From Changpingibacter yushuensis (lineage in GTDB: Bacteria; Actinomycetota; Actinomycetes; Actinomycetales; Actinomycetaceae): a stretch of 64,000 nucleotides of DNA. The position numbers and the translations under genes are program-made. Positions within the stretch are counted from its first letter, which is position 1. Each line of letters begins with the position of its first letter. The notes under the pieces are model-generated. The model was not told the DNA's origin, did not search any database, and was given only the letters and a program-made list of their open reading frames with translations. Shown in pieces: positions 44,213-53,288 of this stretch. Location of the stretch: assembly GCF_014041995.1 (NCBI RefSeq), contig NZ_CP059492.1, forward strand, positions 186,001 through 250,000, written 5' to 3'.

Positions 44213-44256
44213 GGGTAATCAAGCCTGCAGTGTTCACAATTCTGGCTTGATTACCC
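44213..44256. terminator. Hairpin following the tRNA-Thr-like repeat
   Basis: Perfect 13-bp arms (GGGTAATCAAGCC and complement) with an 18-base loop. It may be the original tRNA-Thr terminator displaced by the island, or the terminator of the convergent permease gene. There is no T-run. Confidence 0.45.
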
Positions 44257-44346
44257 GTTAGTGGTTCAAATCGAGTCTCAATTTCGCCTACCCGAATGTG
44301 GAATCAGCTCAACCGAGCTGAATGAGCTCAACCACGTCGAACTAGC

Positions 44347-45660
44347 TTAGTCAGCACCTGTATCGTTGGGCGTCACACTGCCAGACGGCCCGGATCCAGA
44401 AGCACCGCCGTCGTCCTCGTCGAGGTTGCTACGCTTCCTAGCAATCCAATCTCTGAAACGCTTCCAGGGATTCTTTGATTCTTTTCTGCCTTCGCTCTCA
44501 TCCTCGAGGTCATCCCATTCGGCACCCTTCATAACCACGCGGTAGAGCTTGATCGTCGTGACGATGAGAATCATGACCACAGGTCCGAAGACGATTCCGA
44601 GGAAACCGAACATTGAAAGACCAGAGAATACTGCAAGCAACATGAGTGCAGGGGGAAGGTGAGCATTGCGTGGCACCAGTACAGGACGCAGGATGTTGTC
44701 GACGTTCGTCGTAATCAGAATATGGAACAGAACGATGAAGATTCCGCCAGGCACATTTCCGGTTAACGCCACAATGATTCCCATGGGTATTGTCACGATC
44801 CCGCTGCCCAACGGGATGATTGACAGGACCGTGAGGAAGATGACGAGCATGAAGAATCCTTGATGGATCCCGGCGATATAGATGGAGACCGCTCCGAGTG
44901 CTCCTTGTATGAGCGCGATGATGAACTGGCCGCCCACGGTTGCTTTGGCCATTGCACCTATCTTGGACAGGTAAATATCAGTGATGTCAGAGTCCAGAGG
45001 GCTGAGGTCCTTGACCATGCGGACCACCTTCGGCCCGCTTCCGAGAAATGTGATGAAGACGTATAGGAAGATGATCGCGGTGGTCACGCCCCCGGCGATG
45101 CTACCGACTGAGTTTTTCGCGAAGCTGAGTGCGACGTCGCCTACACTTGCGGCTAACGTCGAGACACTAGACTGTAGCTTCTCGGATGTGAGTTCGATGT
45201 TGACCAATGGGATTTGGTCTAAGGCGCTGTTGACTGTCCCCAGAATGCGGTCGCCGAGTTGGCTCATGTCCGTTTCGGTTGCCCAGTCACTAACTGCGTT
45301 GATCATTTGGTTGATCTGGTCTACAGCCAGTGTGAGTATTCCACCCACAGGTATGATGACGATGGCTAGGGCAGATAACAGCGTCAACGTCGATGCAACC
45401 CCACCGTTCCACCGGCGCTTGAATCGCAGATATAGCGGTTGGAAGAGGTACGCTAACACTCCGGCGAAAGCAATGAGTTGGAGATAGCCACGTAGGAAGT
45501 AGGCACCGAAAAGGAGCGCAATCACTGTCATCACTGCTAAAGCACGCTTCTCATTCCGCGAGAAGTGTGTGATTGATCCTGATGCGCGTCCGTTTTGTGA
45601 ATCCTGCGTGATGTTGTTATCGCTCTCGGCGCTGCGTGGCGCCCTATCTTGGATCTCCAC
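44347..45660 (-). CDS. AI-2E family transporter (UPF0118 membrane protein)
   Basis: A 437-residue polytopic membrane protein. Two N-terminal membrane segments (about 40-75), a long periplasmic helical region (about 105-190), and five to six C-terminal segments including LGAVSIYIAG, IIPLGSGIVTIPMGII (about 285-300), and FLGIVFGPVVMILIVT (about 372-387) are diagnostic of the AI-2E/PerM family. Members export small molecules or act as Na+/H+ antiporters; the substrate here is unknown. Both termini are polar and disordered. No partner gene. Confidence 0.9.
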   Translation of the reverse strand: MEIQDRAPRSAESDNNITQDSQNGRASGSITHFSRNEKRALAVMTVIALLFGAYFLRGYLQLIAFAGVLAYLFQPLYLRFKRRWNGGVASTLTLLSALAIVIIPVGGILTLAVDQINQMINAVSDWATETDMSQLGDRILGTVNSALDQIPLVNIELTSEKLQSSVSTLAASVGDVALSFAKNSVGSIAGGVTTAIIFLYVFITFLGSGPKVVRMVKDLSPLDSDITDIYLSKIGAMAKATVGGQFIIALIQGALGAVSIYIAGIHQGFFMLVIFLTVLSIIPLGSGIVTIPMGIIVALTGNVPGGIFIVLFHILITTNVDNILRPVLVPRNAHLPPALMLLAVFSGLSMFGFLGIVFGPVVMILIVTTIKLYRVVMKGAEWDDLEDESEGRKESKNPWKRFRDWIARKRSNLDEDDGGASGSGPSGSVTPNDTGAD

Positions 45661-45797
45661 GCGCTCATCCTACCCATGAGGCTGCCGCGAGCCGTAGATC
45701 CGGCGCGTGGCAGCGTTCTCCAGTTCCTGTCACGAGTGACGCATCGTTACGTCAACGCTGAGAGGCTGAACACCGCGGAGGTTCTCTTCGGAAGGTT

Positions 45798-45869
45798 GGA
45801 AGCCTGTTTTGCAACGGAAGTCTGTTTTGCAACGGAAGCCTGTTGTGCAACGGAAGCCTGTTGTGCAAC
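45798..45869. repeat. Four-copy 18-bp tandem repeat
   Basis: Units of the type GGAAGCCTGTTTTGCAAC begin at 45798, 45816, 45834 and 45852; they differ by one or two bases. Read on the minus strand they give hexapeptide repeats at the end of an out-of-frame extension of the broken esterase. A 14-base direct repeat GCATCTGGAACTTC follows at about 45906 and 45968. The interval 45661-46054 otherwise has no credible gene. Confidence 0.8.
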
Positions 45870-46054
45870 GGAAGCAGGTGGTGCGCTGGAGCTACGGGCT
45901 GCACGCATCTGGAACTTCGGCGTGCACGCTGGTTGCACTCGGTGAAGATGTGTATGCGAGCAGTGCGCATCTGGAACTTCTTTCACGCAGCGGCGCGTTC
46001 GGTCATGGGCGAGGGATTCCCTCCCATCGCTTGAGCACGGCACCAAACACCTCA

Positions 46055-46990
46055 TTGGGGTCGCTGCATTGCCAACGGGTTTCAGCCCACCATTTTCGGT
46101 GGCCGGCGTGCTGACAAAGTCAAGGATCGTTCGGGTGATTGCGACATCGCGAGCGATCGCCTGGGGTGTCGAATCAGGCCAGTGCTGCGCAGACGTTCTA
46201 TCCGCGCCGAAGGACTCGACTTCCGCTACAACGGCCGCTTCACTTCTTGGCGCAAATGCATCGCCAGCGTATGTGCGGAAGAGGGAGATTTCATCCCTAG
46301 TTGCACTAGGCAGAATAGGAATATCCCGTGCCTTTCCCATCGCAATAGCATCAGCAGGGTGGCGGGCTAACACACCTCGCCGAAGCTCGTGGTCATCCAC
46401 GATTCCGAAAGTCTGTGGCCGTGGGCCGTTGGGCACGCAGATGTCGGTGGAGATAACGTTTGCCTGCGCTCGCACTAACTCCAGTGGGTCGGCAGTATGG
46501 AGTTCATCGAGCTCGGTGGCCCCAAGTTTTTCTACCTAGCTGCGGGCCATGCTCGTGGCCGCATCCAATGGCAGGATGCGCGAAGCGCCAGCGGAGTGCA
46601 CGCCTAGGCGTGCGAAGGTCCCCTTGGCAGAGGGAGCAGCAGGCAGTGCCGCGACGAGGAATCCGAACGCACCGACGCGGTAATTGGGGGCGACGACGAC
46701 GGCGCGGCCCGTCGCAGCTATCGCCGTATCGTCCATGACCCAACTGGAGGCGGAGCCGTGTTCGAACCCTCCGCCGTAGATCGCCACATTCTCAGGTAGG
46801 GGTTCCTCAATGCAGGCAGGAGCCCAGATATTGAGGAAGTGGCAGTCCTCGGCAGCTTGGGAGCCAAGCGGCTGGTTCGGATCCTCGATTTGATATGGGC
46901 CGCACCATGGGAGTTGTAGGTCCCGTCGTCGTCGAAATCCTCAACAATCGTGGGTGCGCAGAATCTCGCGGCGGCTTCGCTCGCGGGCTG
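46055..46990 (-). pseudogene. Type-B carboxylesterase, decayed
   Basis: Pieces of one esterase occur in order but in different frames. About 46985-46915 encodes ARFCAPTIVEDFDDDGTY; 46915-46536 encodes PWCGPYQIEDPNQPLGSQ, AAEDCHFLNIWAP, IYGGGFEHGS, the oxyanion-hole region and APNYRVGAFGFL, then jumps to VHSAGAS, a damaged copy of the GESAGA nucleophile elbow, and stops. About 100 residues between these two are deleted. A separate frame (46475-46055) carries the C-terminal HPADAIAMGKARDIP and SATRDEISLF. Frameshifts, an internal deletion and a stop show it is not functional. Confidence 0.85.
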
Positions 46991-46996
46991 AGCGCA

Positions 46997-47030
46997 CGAA
47001 TGCCCGGCATCTTTCGATGCCGGGCATTCG
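46997..47030 (-). terminator. Terminator-like hairpin after cold-shock gene
   Basis: Perfect 14-bp arms (CGAATGCCCGGCAT and complement) with a 6-base loop, about 55 bases downstream of the csp stop. No T-run follows. Confidence 0.6.
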
Positions 47031-47083
47031 CATGTGGTTGAAACCAACCTGTGAAGCGCTGCAAACTACAGCGCCATCACATC

Positions 47084-47293
47084 TCAGTCGAGAGGCTCGA
47101 CCTCAGCAGCCTGAGGTCCCTTCTTGCCTTCCTTGACTTCGTAGGTCACCTTCTGGCCATCGTTGAGGGTGCGGAAACCGCGAGTGTTGATCTCGGAGTG
47201 GTGAACAAAGAGATCAGCTGAACCGTCATCGGGCGCAATGAAGCCGAATCCTTTTTCAGAGCTGAACCATTTGACGGTACCTGTGGCAGACAT
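47084..47293 (-). CDS. cspA: Cold-shock protein
   Basis: A 69-residue OB-fold RNA chaperone. RNP1 ([10 protein letters not shown]) and RNP2 (DLFVHHSEI) are intact. The start is ATG 47293 with TAGGAGA upstream; a long open frame further upstream is the untranslated leader, about 140 bases or more, which is typical for cold-regulated csp mRNAs. The cspA gene near topA is part of the conserved actinobacterial order. Confidence 0.95.
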   Translation of the reverse strand: MSATGTVKWFSSEKGFGFIAPDDGSADLFVHHSEINTRGFRTLNDGQKVTYEVKEGKKGPQAAEVEPLD

Positions 47294-47555
47294 GTTTTCT
47301 CCTAGCTGGATTTGCGAGCGGACGCTCACGAACATGAATTGCACGGAACTCGTGTGTGGTGCAATTCGGTGGTGGTTTAACTTGACGCCCCACTGCACAC
47401 GACACAACGAACGACCCAGCGGCAAGACCATCCGGTCAGCCGATTAGACCCTAACACATTAGCGCCGAAAAGCTCAGTCTGCGCGAGCAAGAACACAGAT
47501 CCATGGGAGCAAAACCACAAGTCGGCCAGGTTTCTCACTGGAAGTGAGCCAAACA

Positions 47556-47670
47556 GCCCACCACAAGTGAGCCAAGCAGCCCACCACACGTCAGCCAAGC
47601 GGCCCACCACAAGTGAGCCAAGAAGCCCACCACAAGTGAGCCAAGAAGCCCACCACACGTCAGCCACGCA
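47556..47670. repeat. Five-copy 23-bp tandem repeat
   Basis: Units start at 47556, 47579, 47602, 47625 and 47648, with a partial degenerate unit before them. Two variants alternate (CACAAGTGAGCC and CACACGTCAGCC). There are no spacers. It lies between csp and the IS element in a 440-base stretch without genes (47294-47735). Confidence 0.88.
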
Positions 47671-47673
47671 TCT

Positions 47674-47736
47674 CGCTAGAAGAGCATCTCCAGCGTGCCC
47701 GCTGGCATGAGCACTAGGCCCGGTGCCAGCCTTCCA
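47674..47736 (-). repeat. 63-bp direct repeat, left copy flanking the IS element
   Basis: Identical at 60 of 63 positions to 49141-49203. On the minus strand it encodes a gene tail, LAPGLVLMPAGTLEMLF followed by a stop. It abuts the left end of the IS256 element. Confidence 0.88.
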
Positions 47737-49094
47737 GGGAGTGTCCGTTTAACGGTGGATGTGGTCTGGCGCATTTTTAGTTGATTCGGCCTTCGAAGGT
47801 GATCGCGAAGGCGTTCAGGGCGGGTTTCCACCTGGTTACCCATCGTGCCCGTCCCCGCCCGGTGGGGTCAAGGGAGCGGGTCACCAAGTACAGGCATTTC
47901 ATCGCGGCCTGCTCATTGGGGAAGTGGCCTCTGGCTCGTACTGCTCGCCGGAAGCGGGCGTTCAGGGATTCGATCGCATTCGTTGAGCAGATCACTCGGC
48001 GGATCTCTACGTCGTAGTCCAGGAACGGGATGAACTGGTCCCAGGCCCGCTCCCAGAGTCCCCGAATCGCCGGATACTGGGCGTCCCACTTCGTAGCGAA
48101 CTCCTCGAACCGTTCCCTAGCTGCGGCCTCAGTGGGGGCCGTATAGACCGGGCGCAGATCCCGGGCGATCTGATCCCAGTACTTCCGGGACGCGAACTTG
48201 AACGTGTTACGGACCAAATGGATGATGCACGTCTGCACCGTCGCGAGCTCCCACGTGGTCGTGATCGCCTCGGGCAGGCCTTTCAACCCATCACAGACCA
48301 CAATGCAGACATCGTCGACACCCCGGTTCTTGATCTCGGTCAAGACGCCGAGCCAGTACTTCGCACCCTCACCACCATCACCGGCCCAGATACCCAGAAT
48401 GTCGCGTTCCCCGCTGGTGGTGACGCCGATAGCGGCGTAGAACGGCCGGTTGGTGACCTGGCCGTCACGGACCTTCACCACGATCGCGTCGATGAACACC
48501 ACTGGGTACACGCGATCCAGGGGACGGCCTGCCCACTCTGTCATCTGGTCGATGACCTTGTCGGTGATCTTCGAGATCGTGTCCTTCGACACCCTAGCCC
48601 CATACACTTCGGCGAAGTGCGCTGAGACTTCTCCGGTGGTCAGGCCCCGGGCGGTCAAGGACAGCACGATCTGGTCGATCCCGTCCAGCCTGCGCTGCCG
48701 TTTGCGCACGATCTGCGGGTCGAACGAGCCGTCCCGATCCCGGGGCACCTCGATCTCGACCGGCCCGATCTCGGTGATCACCGTCTTGGCTCTGGTCCCG
48801 TTACGCGCATTCACGTTGTCGGTGACCTGGTGTTTCTCGTAGCCGAGGTGTTCGGTCATCTCCGCATCCAGCGCGGTCTCGATGACCTGTCTGGTCAGCC
48901 CGGCCAGCAGGCCTCCCGGCCCGACCAGGCTCACGCCTTGTTCCTTGGCCTGCGCGAGCAGCTGCTCGGCAAGCTCTCTTTGATCAATGATCTGTCCCGT
49001 CACGGGATCAATCATTTCGGTCGATCGTGAATCTGTCACTGCCTTACCTTTCAGTCAGGCCAGACCCACATCCACCGTTTACCGGACAGTCCCT
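47736..49094. mobile_element. IS256-family insertion sequence
   Basis: About 1.36 kb with imperfect terminal inverted repeats of about 34 bases: left AGGGAGTGTCCGTTTAACGG..., right (complement) AGGGACTGTCCGGTAAACGG..., both continuing GTGGATGTGG. It contains one intact transposase gene. I see no clear 8-9 bp target duplication: the left flank CAGCCTTCC and right flank CGCCCCAGA differ. Confidence 0.88.
47777..49039 (-). CDS. IS256 family transposase
   Basis: DDE (mutator-type) transposase of 420 residues. The catalytic residues fall in VFIDAIVVKV (Asp near 175), VVCDGLKGLPEA (Asp near 241) and STNAIESLNARFRR (Glu near 347). The N-terminal domain contains LTRQVIETALDAEMTEHLGYE, typical of the family. 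The reading frame is intact from ATG 49039, so the element may be active. No accessory gene. Confidence 0.95.
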   Translation of the reverse strand: MTDSRSTEMIDPVTGQIIDQRELAEQLLAQAKEQGVSLVGPGGLLAGLTRQVIETALDAEMTEHLGYEKHQVTDNVNARNGTRAKTVITEIGPVEIEVPRDRDGSFDPQIVRKRQRRLDGIDQIVLSLTARGLTTGEVSAHFAEVYGARVSKDTISKITDKVIDQMTEWAGRPLDRVYPVVFIDAIVVKVRDGQVTNRPFYAAIGVTTSGERDILGIWAGDGGEGAKYWLGVLTEIKNRGVDDVCIVVCDGLKGLPEAITTTWELATVQTCIIHLVRNTFKFASRKYWDQIARDLRPVYTAPTEAAARERFEEFATKWDAQYPAIRGLWERAWDQFIPFLDYDVEIRRVICSTNAIESLNARFRRAVRARGHFPNEQAAMKCLYLVTRSLDPTGRGRARWVTRWKPALNAFAITFEGRIN

Positions 49095-49140
49095 CGCCCC
49101 AGACGCGGTCCTCACCCTGCGGACGAACACCATCCACCCA

Positions 49141-49203
49141 CGCTAGAAGAGCATCTCCAGCGTGCCCGCGGGCATGAGCACTAGGCCCCGTGCCAGTCTT
49201 CCA
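49141..49203 (-). repeat. 63-bp direct repeat, right copy, with gene tail
   Basis: Second copy of 47674-47736. On the minus strand the frame is open from about 49262 and ends RLARGLVLMPAGTLEMLF-stop, so this is the 3' remnant of an otherwise missing gene downstream of the glycosyltransferase. I do not recognise the family. Confidence 0.85.
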
Positions 49204-49266
49204 ACATGCTCCGATGGATGGTTGCTTGCCTGATGCGGAGCGCGTGCCGCTAGAGGAGCAGCAGTG

Positions 49267-51579
49267 CTATTCAGCAACCTCGGCAGACTCCAAGGACTTG
49301 GTTGTTCCGGTGGGACTGTCAGGATCGGTCTGACCGTAGTAGATCATCGATCGCCAGTCGATCGCATTGCGGCGGTCCAGAACACCGGAGTCGGAATGGT
49401 TCTGAGGGTTCTTGGTTGGAACAAAGAACCAACTGAGAAGTCCAAGGAATAGATCTTGGATGGATGGCCAGATCCCGATGTAGGAAACGATCCCAAACAG
49501 ACAGAGTGAGGCGTTGAATATTGCGAATATCGCGTTGCCCCAGTTCCTATCCTGAAAATAGATCACAAATACGAAGGCAGAATAGAAGACGATAAACAGA
49601 GGGGCGAAGACGAAGAGCCACGGAGAGGACGTTCGGTTGGCAACTTTCGGCGTCCGCGCGAAGGGTATCTTCTCATTCGTAATGCCCTGCTGGATTGACT
49701 TGAGTGTTCCAGATGTGTTGACGGCCAACAGAATGAGGTTGAAGGCGTATATACGAAAGACGTCAGTTCTCTTGTAGCGGTTGTCTTTGAGGTCCTGTGA
49801 CATAGAGAGGAAGTACGGTGCCGCTGCGATGATGACCCATGGGCTGAGAAGCCGGGAGTCGAAAGGGTAACCCAGAAGAAGGATGAGTCCTACACTTGCC
49901 CATGCGATGGATGCCATGTAGTTCACGCGAAGGAGCGTCTCGAGCGGGCGAACCTGAGTCTTTGTGCCGCGTCGCGCGCGGCGTTGCCTGAGGAACTTTG
50001 GAAGGATGAGCAAGCCACCGTTTGCCCATCGGCGGCGTTGAATAACTAGCGACCCGAAGTCGGGTGGCGTGGCCGAGTAACTCAGGCGTTCGGGATAGTT
50101 GACGAGGTGCCACCCGTAGAGGCCGAGATCTACTGAAGACTCGGTATCTTCAATGACTGTGCGGTCTTGAATGTAGGTCGTGACCCGGTTGTCGCCCTCG
50201 AAGGAAACCTGTGCGATGTCCTGTAACGCCCGCTTTCGGATGATTGCATTCGCACCTACCCAGAAAGTGGCGTCGTAGTGAGTCAATCCTTGATGAAGGA
50301 TGTGCTGGACGTCCGTGGTTGCCGCGGCAATCCTCTCCATCCGAGTCGGTGCGCCACGGTATGAGGAGTACGGAGTCTGGACTACGGCAACCTGCTCGTT
50401 GCCAGGTTGTTCCAGCAAGTAGACAAGCCGCAAGCAGTAGTCGCGCAACAGCATGGAGTCCGCGTCAAGAGTCAGGATGTACTCAGTGTCGGGTATAAGA
50501 AGATCCGCGAACTCATCCTCGAGTGCTGGGCGGAGGACCACTCCGCGCGGGGTTTCTATGCGCTTGAGACGCTTGCCCATAAGGGAGATGTATGCATTGA
50601 GGTTCATTGCCTTGTTCGCTTCGTGGGATAGCGAGGCATACTTCTTGCGTTCAAAGGCGCGGACGGAGCCAGAGAATATACAAACCAATCGGTTGTAGAG
50701 TTCCTCAACCCGTTCGCTGCTCAGTTTCTCGCGTTGTTCTAAGGCGCCTTCAAGCGCGGTCACGGTCAGGCGCAGGTCAGCGGCAAGGTCAAGGAGTACG
50801 TTGTCGATGAAGAATCGGTCAGTGTGATCGCGGATCTCCCACCGTTCTGCCTGTTTGGCGAGCCAGTGAATGGCCCAACGGTACTCCGTACATAAATGGG
50901 TCAGCTCGGCTCCTCGCACAGAATCCGTACCGTCAATTCGGGCTAGGGCTTCGGTACGTTCCTCAACAAACCGCTCGGAAATTTCGGCCAGCGCAGCGGA
51001 AATGAGCGCTCCTAGCCGCCGTGTCTCATTGAGTTCAGCAATGCGATGTGGATCGCTTGGGTTTGGGGGGTCGTCGATAAGTAGCACAACTTGAATATGG
51101 GGAAACTCTTGAAGAACTGCGGACCAGATAGTCTTCTCGACAACTCGGACGTCTTCCACATAGGACGGAATGAGTACGGTTATTCCCTTTTCGTAGTGCG
51201 AGAAATGATGATCCAGTTCCGCTCGCGTTACGCGGCGGTGAGAGCGAAAACGTATGAGAGCACCTTGGCGTGAGAGAAGGTACATGAGTGCTGAGAAACA
51301 TAGGAAAGTCACTGTCAGCAGATAGATAAGTGCTTCGATCACGACGCGAAGGGTTGTGAAATCGCGTTCTATGTACATTCTTATGACCGTCGTTAGGACA
51401 TACATCATCCAGGCGAAAACCGTCACGCCAATCGCAATGCGGCTGCGCGCTAGAGCGCCAACGCTTGGACGTTTGTGCAAAATAGGCAGACGTTCCACAT
51501 TTCGCTCTGCACCCAACTGGTGCTGGCGTACTTGTCGTGTGCGACTAGGCCCTGATGACGTCGTGGAACGTGGTTTCAT
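49267..51579 (-). CDS. BcsA-like membrane glycosyltransferase (GT2) with long catalytic insertion
   Basis: Processive family-2 glycosyltransferase of 770 residues, probably making an extracellular polysaccharide at the membrane. Two N-terminal membrane segments (about 48-68, 80-103), the GT-A domain with DDPP (169-172), DADS (372-375), TED-like EDTE (477-480) and QRRRW (514-518), then five C-terminal membrane segments. The interval between DDPP and DADS is about 200 residues, far longer than in cellulose synthases, and the inserted part is helical and charged. There is no PilZ domain. It is divergent from a GH18-like gene and close to a GGDEF/EAL gene, which suggests c-di-GMP control. Confidence 0.88.
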   Translation of the reverse strand: MKPRSTTSSGPSRTRQVRQHQLGAERNVERLPILHKRPSVGALARSRIAIGVTVFAWMMYVLTTVIRMYIERDFTTLRVVIEALIYLLTVTFLCFSALMYLLSRQGALIRFRSHRRVTRAELDHHFSHYEKGITVLIPSYVEDVRVVEKTIWSAVLQEFPHIQVVLLIDDPPNPSDPHRIAELNETRRLGALISAALAEISERFVEERTEALARIDGTDSVRGAELTHLCTEYRWAIHWLAKQAERWEIRDHTDRFFIDNVLLDLAADLRLTVTALEGALEQREKLSSERVEELYNRLVCIFSGSVRAFERKKYASLSHEANKAMNLNAYISLMGKRLKRIETPRGVVLRPALEDEFADLLIPDTEYILTLDADSMLLRDYCLRLVYLLEQPGNEQVAVVQTPYSSYRGAPTRMERIAAATTDVQHILHQGLTHYDATFWVGANAIIRKRALQDIAQVSFEGDNRVTTYIQDRTVIEDTESSVDLGLYGWHLVNYPERLSYSATPPDFGSLVIQRRRWANGGLLILPKFLRQRRARRGTKTQVRPLETLLRVNYMASIAWASVGLILLLGYPFDSRLLSPWVIIAAAPYFLSMSQDLKDNRYKRTDVFRIYAFNLILLAVNTSGTLKSIQQGITNEKIPFARTPKVANRTSSPWLFVFAPLFIVFYSAFVFVIYFQDRNWGNAIFAIFNASLCLFGIVSYIGIWPSIQDLFLGLLSWFFVPTKNPQNHSDSGVLDRRNAIDWRSMIYYGQTDPDSPTGTTKSLESAEVAE

Positions 51580-51696
51580 CGATGTTTCCTACGAGTGTGA
51601 GACCAAACCGGTTTTGAGAATGAACACTGAGGTCAGGCTACCATGGGATATCTTTGCAAATAGACGTGATTTCAGGCAAAGATAGGGGAATACCGA

Positions 51697-53238
51697 ATGA
51701 GAAGTGCCAGGTTTCCCGGCAAAAGATTCTCCTTCTTGCGCCTCGGCATCTTCTTAGTAGTAGTAATAATCGGCGGTTGTGCCACATATATTGGAATAAA
51801 CTTCCAGCTCGAAAACCGGAAGCCTACCGCCGAGCCCTGGTTTGGTAGCTACATTGATGTGACGGCCACACCCAGTTACGCCTTCGAATCACAATCCAGC
51901 GACTCTCAAGGCAACGTGCTTCTTGCTTTTGTGGTCTCCCGATCATCAGATGATTGTGCCCCAACGTGGGGTGGCGCGTACTCGCTGGCAGAAGCGAACC
52001 AAGCGCTCGATCTGGACCGGCGTATCGCTCAGGTTCAACGATCGGGGCGATCTGCTGTGATCTCTTTTGGGGGTCAAGCTGGGGTTGAACTTGCGCAGTC
52101 GTGTCAGACAGTTGGTGATCTTGCAGATGCGTATTCACAGGTCATTTCTAGATACAACGTTTCCACAATCGATGTGGACATCGAAGGAGACAGTCTCGCT
52201 GATTCTGAATCCATGCTTCGGCGTGCCCAGGCAATCGCCCAACTTCAGTCCGCCAGCGGCACCGATACCCTCAACGTGTGGCTGACCCTCCCTGCTGATC
52301 AAAACGGCCTGACCAACGATGGTGTGGCGGCAGTTCAAACCTTCCTTGACCAAGGCGTCGCGATATCGGGCGTGAACCTCATGACCATGGATTTTGGGGT
52401 GCAGTCTTCTGACACGGCAGTGGCAGCGTTAGTGGAAGATGCGCTGAGCGCCGGCCATTCGCAGCTCTTCCGGTTGTTTGCCGCCAACATGACGTTCCAC
52501 TCTTCGCATCAGATCTGGGCAATGATGGGTGCAACCGTCATGATTGGTCAAAGCGATGTAGCTGGCGAGTCATTCACGTTAGCTGATGCTAGGACGATAT
52601 CAACTTTCGCTCTGACGAATGGGCTTGGCAGGCTATCGATGTGGTCTGCAAACCGCGACTTTGAGTGCGAAGCGAACTATTCCGATTGGGGCAGTGTTGC
52701 CGATTTCTGTTCAGGCGTGAGTCAGGAAGCCGGAGGATTTGCATCCGTTTTGAGTTACGACTTCACCGGATCTGCTGATGATCAGATAGATGGGGCTCAG
52801 CAGGTAACGCCTCAAACGCCGAACGCCACAGAGGATGATCCGGCTACCAGCCCTTATCCAATCTGGAGTGCCGAGGAGTCCTATGCCGTTGGGTCCAAGG
52901 TGGTGTGGCACCGCAACGTGTATATCGCACTATGGGGTCCCAATGATGGTCATCAACCCGATGAGGTGACTTCGGGAACCAGCGCGGCGTGGCGGCTCGT
53001 GGGCCCTGTGCTCAAAGGCGAGACTCCAGAACCCGAACCAACCGTTTCTGCAGGCACCTACGCACAGTGGGACACTTCAACGGCTTATGGTGCTGGAGAC
53101 AGAGTGATGTTCGACGGCGTTGCCTTTCAGGCCAAGTGGTGGACCCAAGGTGACTCGCCAACCGTGCAGAACGATTCAGATACTTCGCCGTGGCGGGAGC
53201 TAACCACCCAAGAGATTCAGGAACTCACCGACAACTGA
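51697..53238 (+). CDS. Membrane-anchored GH18-like protein with two carbohydrate-binding modules
   Basis: A 513-residue extracytoplasmic protein. A membrane anchor (about 14-35) precedes a GH18-type barrel (about 48-360), with SFGG (123-126) and the catalytic motif TIDVDIE (158-163); the final Glu is the acid/base, although the first Asp of the usual DGxDxDxE is not present. Two CBM5/12-type chitin-binding modules follow (about 390-440 and 460-508), each with aromatic W-x-A-W/W-x-Y-x2-GD/GS-x-V patterns. It probably trims or binds an amino-sugar polymer. Divergent from the glycosyltransferase (117-base gap). Confidence 0.85.
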   Translation: MRSARFPGKRFSFLRLGIFLVVVIIGGCATYIGINFQLENRKPTAEPWFGSYIDVTATPSYAFESQSSDSQGNVLLAFVVSRSSDDCAPTWGGAYSLAEANQALDLDRRIAQVQRSGRSAVISFGGQAGVELAQSCQTVGDLADAYSQVISRYNVSTIDVDIEGDSLADSESMLRRAQAIAQLQSASGTDTLNVWLTLPADQNGLTNDGVAAVQTFLDQGVAISGVNLMTMDFGVQSSDTAVAALVEDALSAGHSQLFRLFAANMTFHSSHQIWAMMGATVMIGQSDVAGESFTLADARTISTFALTNGLGRLSMWSANRDFECEANYSDWGSVADFCSGVSQEAGGFASVLSYDFTGSADDQIDGAQQVTPQTPNATEDDPATSPYPIWSAEESYAVGSKVVWHRNVYIALWGPNDGHQPDEVTSGTSAAWRLVGPVLKGETPEPEPTVSAGTYAQWDTSTAYGAGDRVMFDGVAFQAKWWTQGDSPTVQNDSDTSPWRELTTQEIQELTDN

Positions 53239-53288
53239 CGGCGCCCCGCGCGGTAAGCGCCGCGGTGACGAATGTGAAAGCAGTGGAG

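Noticed and set aside
45747-46475. A 242-residue minus-strand gene
   Set aside because: Its first 140 residues are the C-terminal part of a carboxylesterase lacking a start and catalytic core; the remainder is a hexapeptide repeat from the 18-bp array in a shifted frame.
47727-49103. Target-site duplication of the IS256 element
   Set aside because: The 8-9 bases outside each inverted repeat do not match, so none is claimed.
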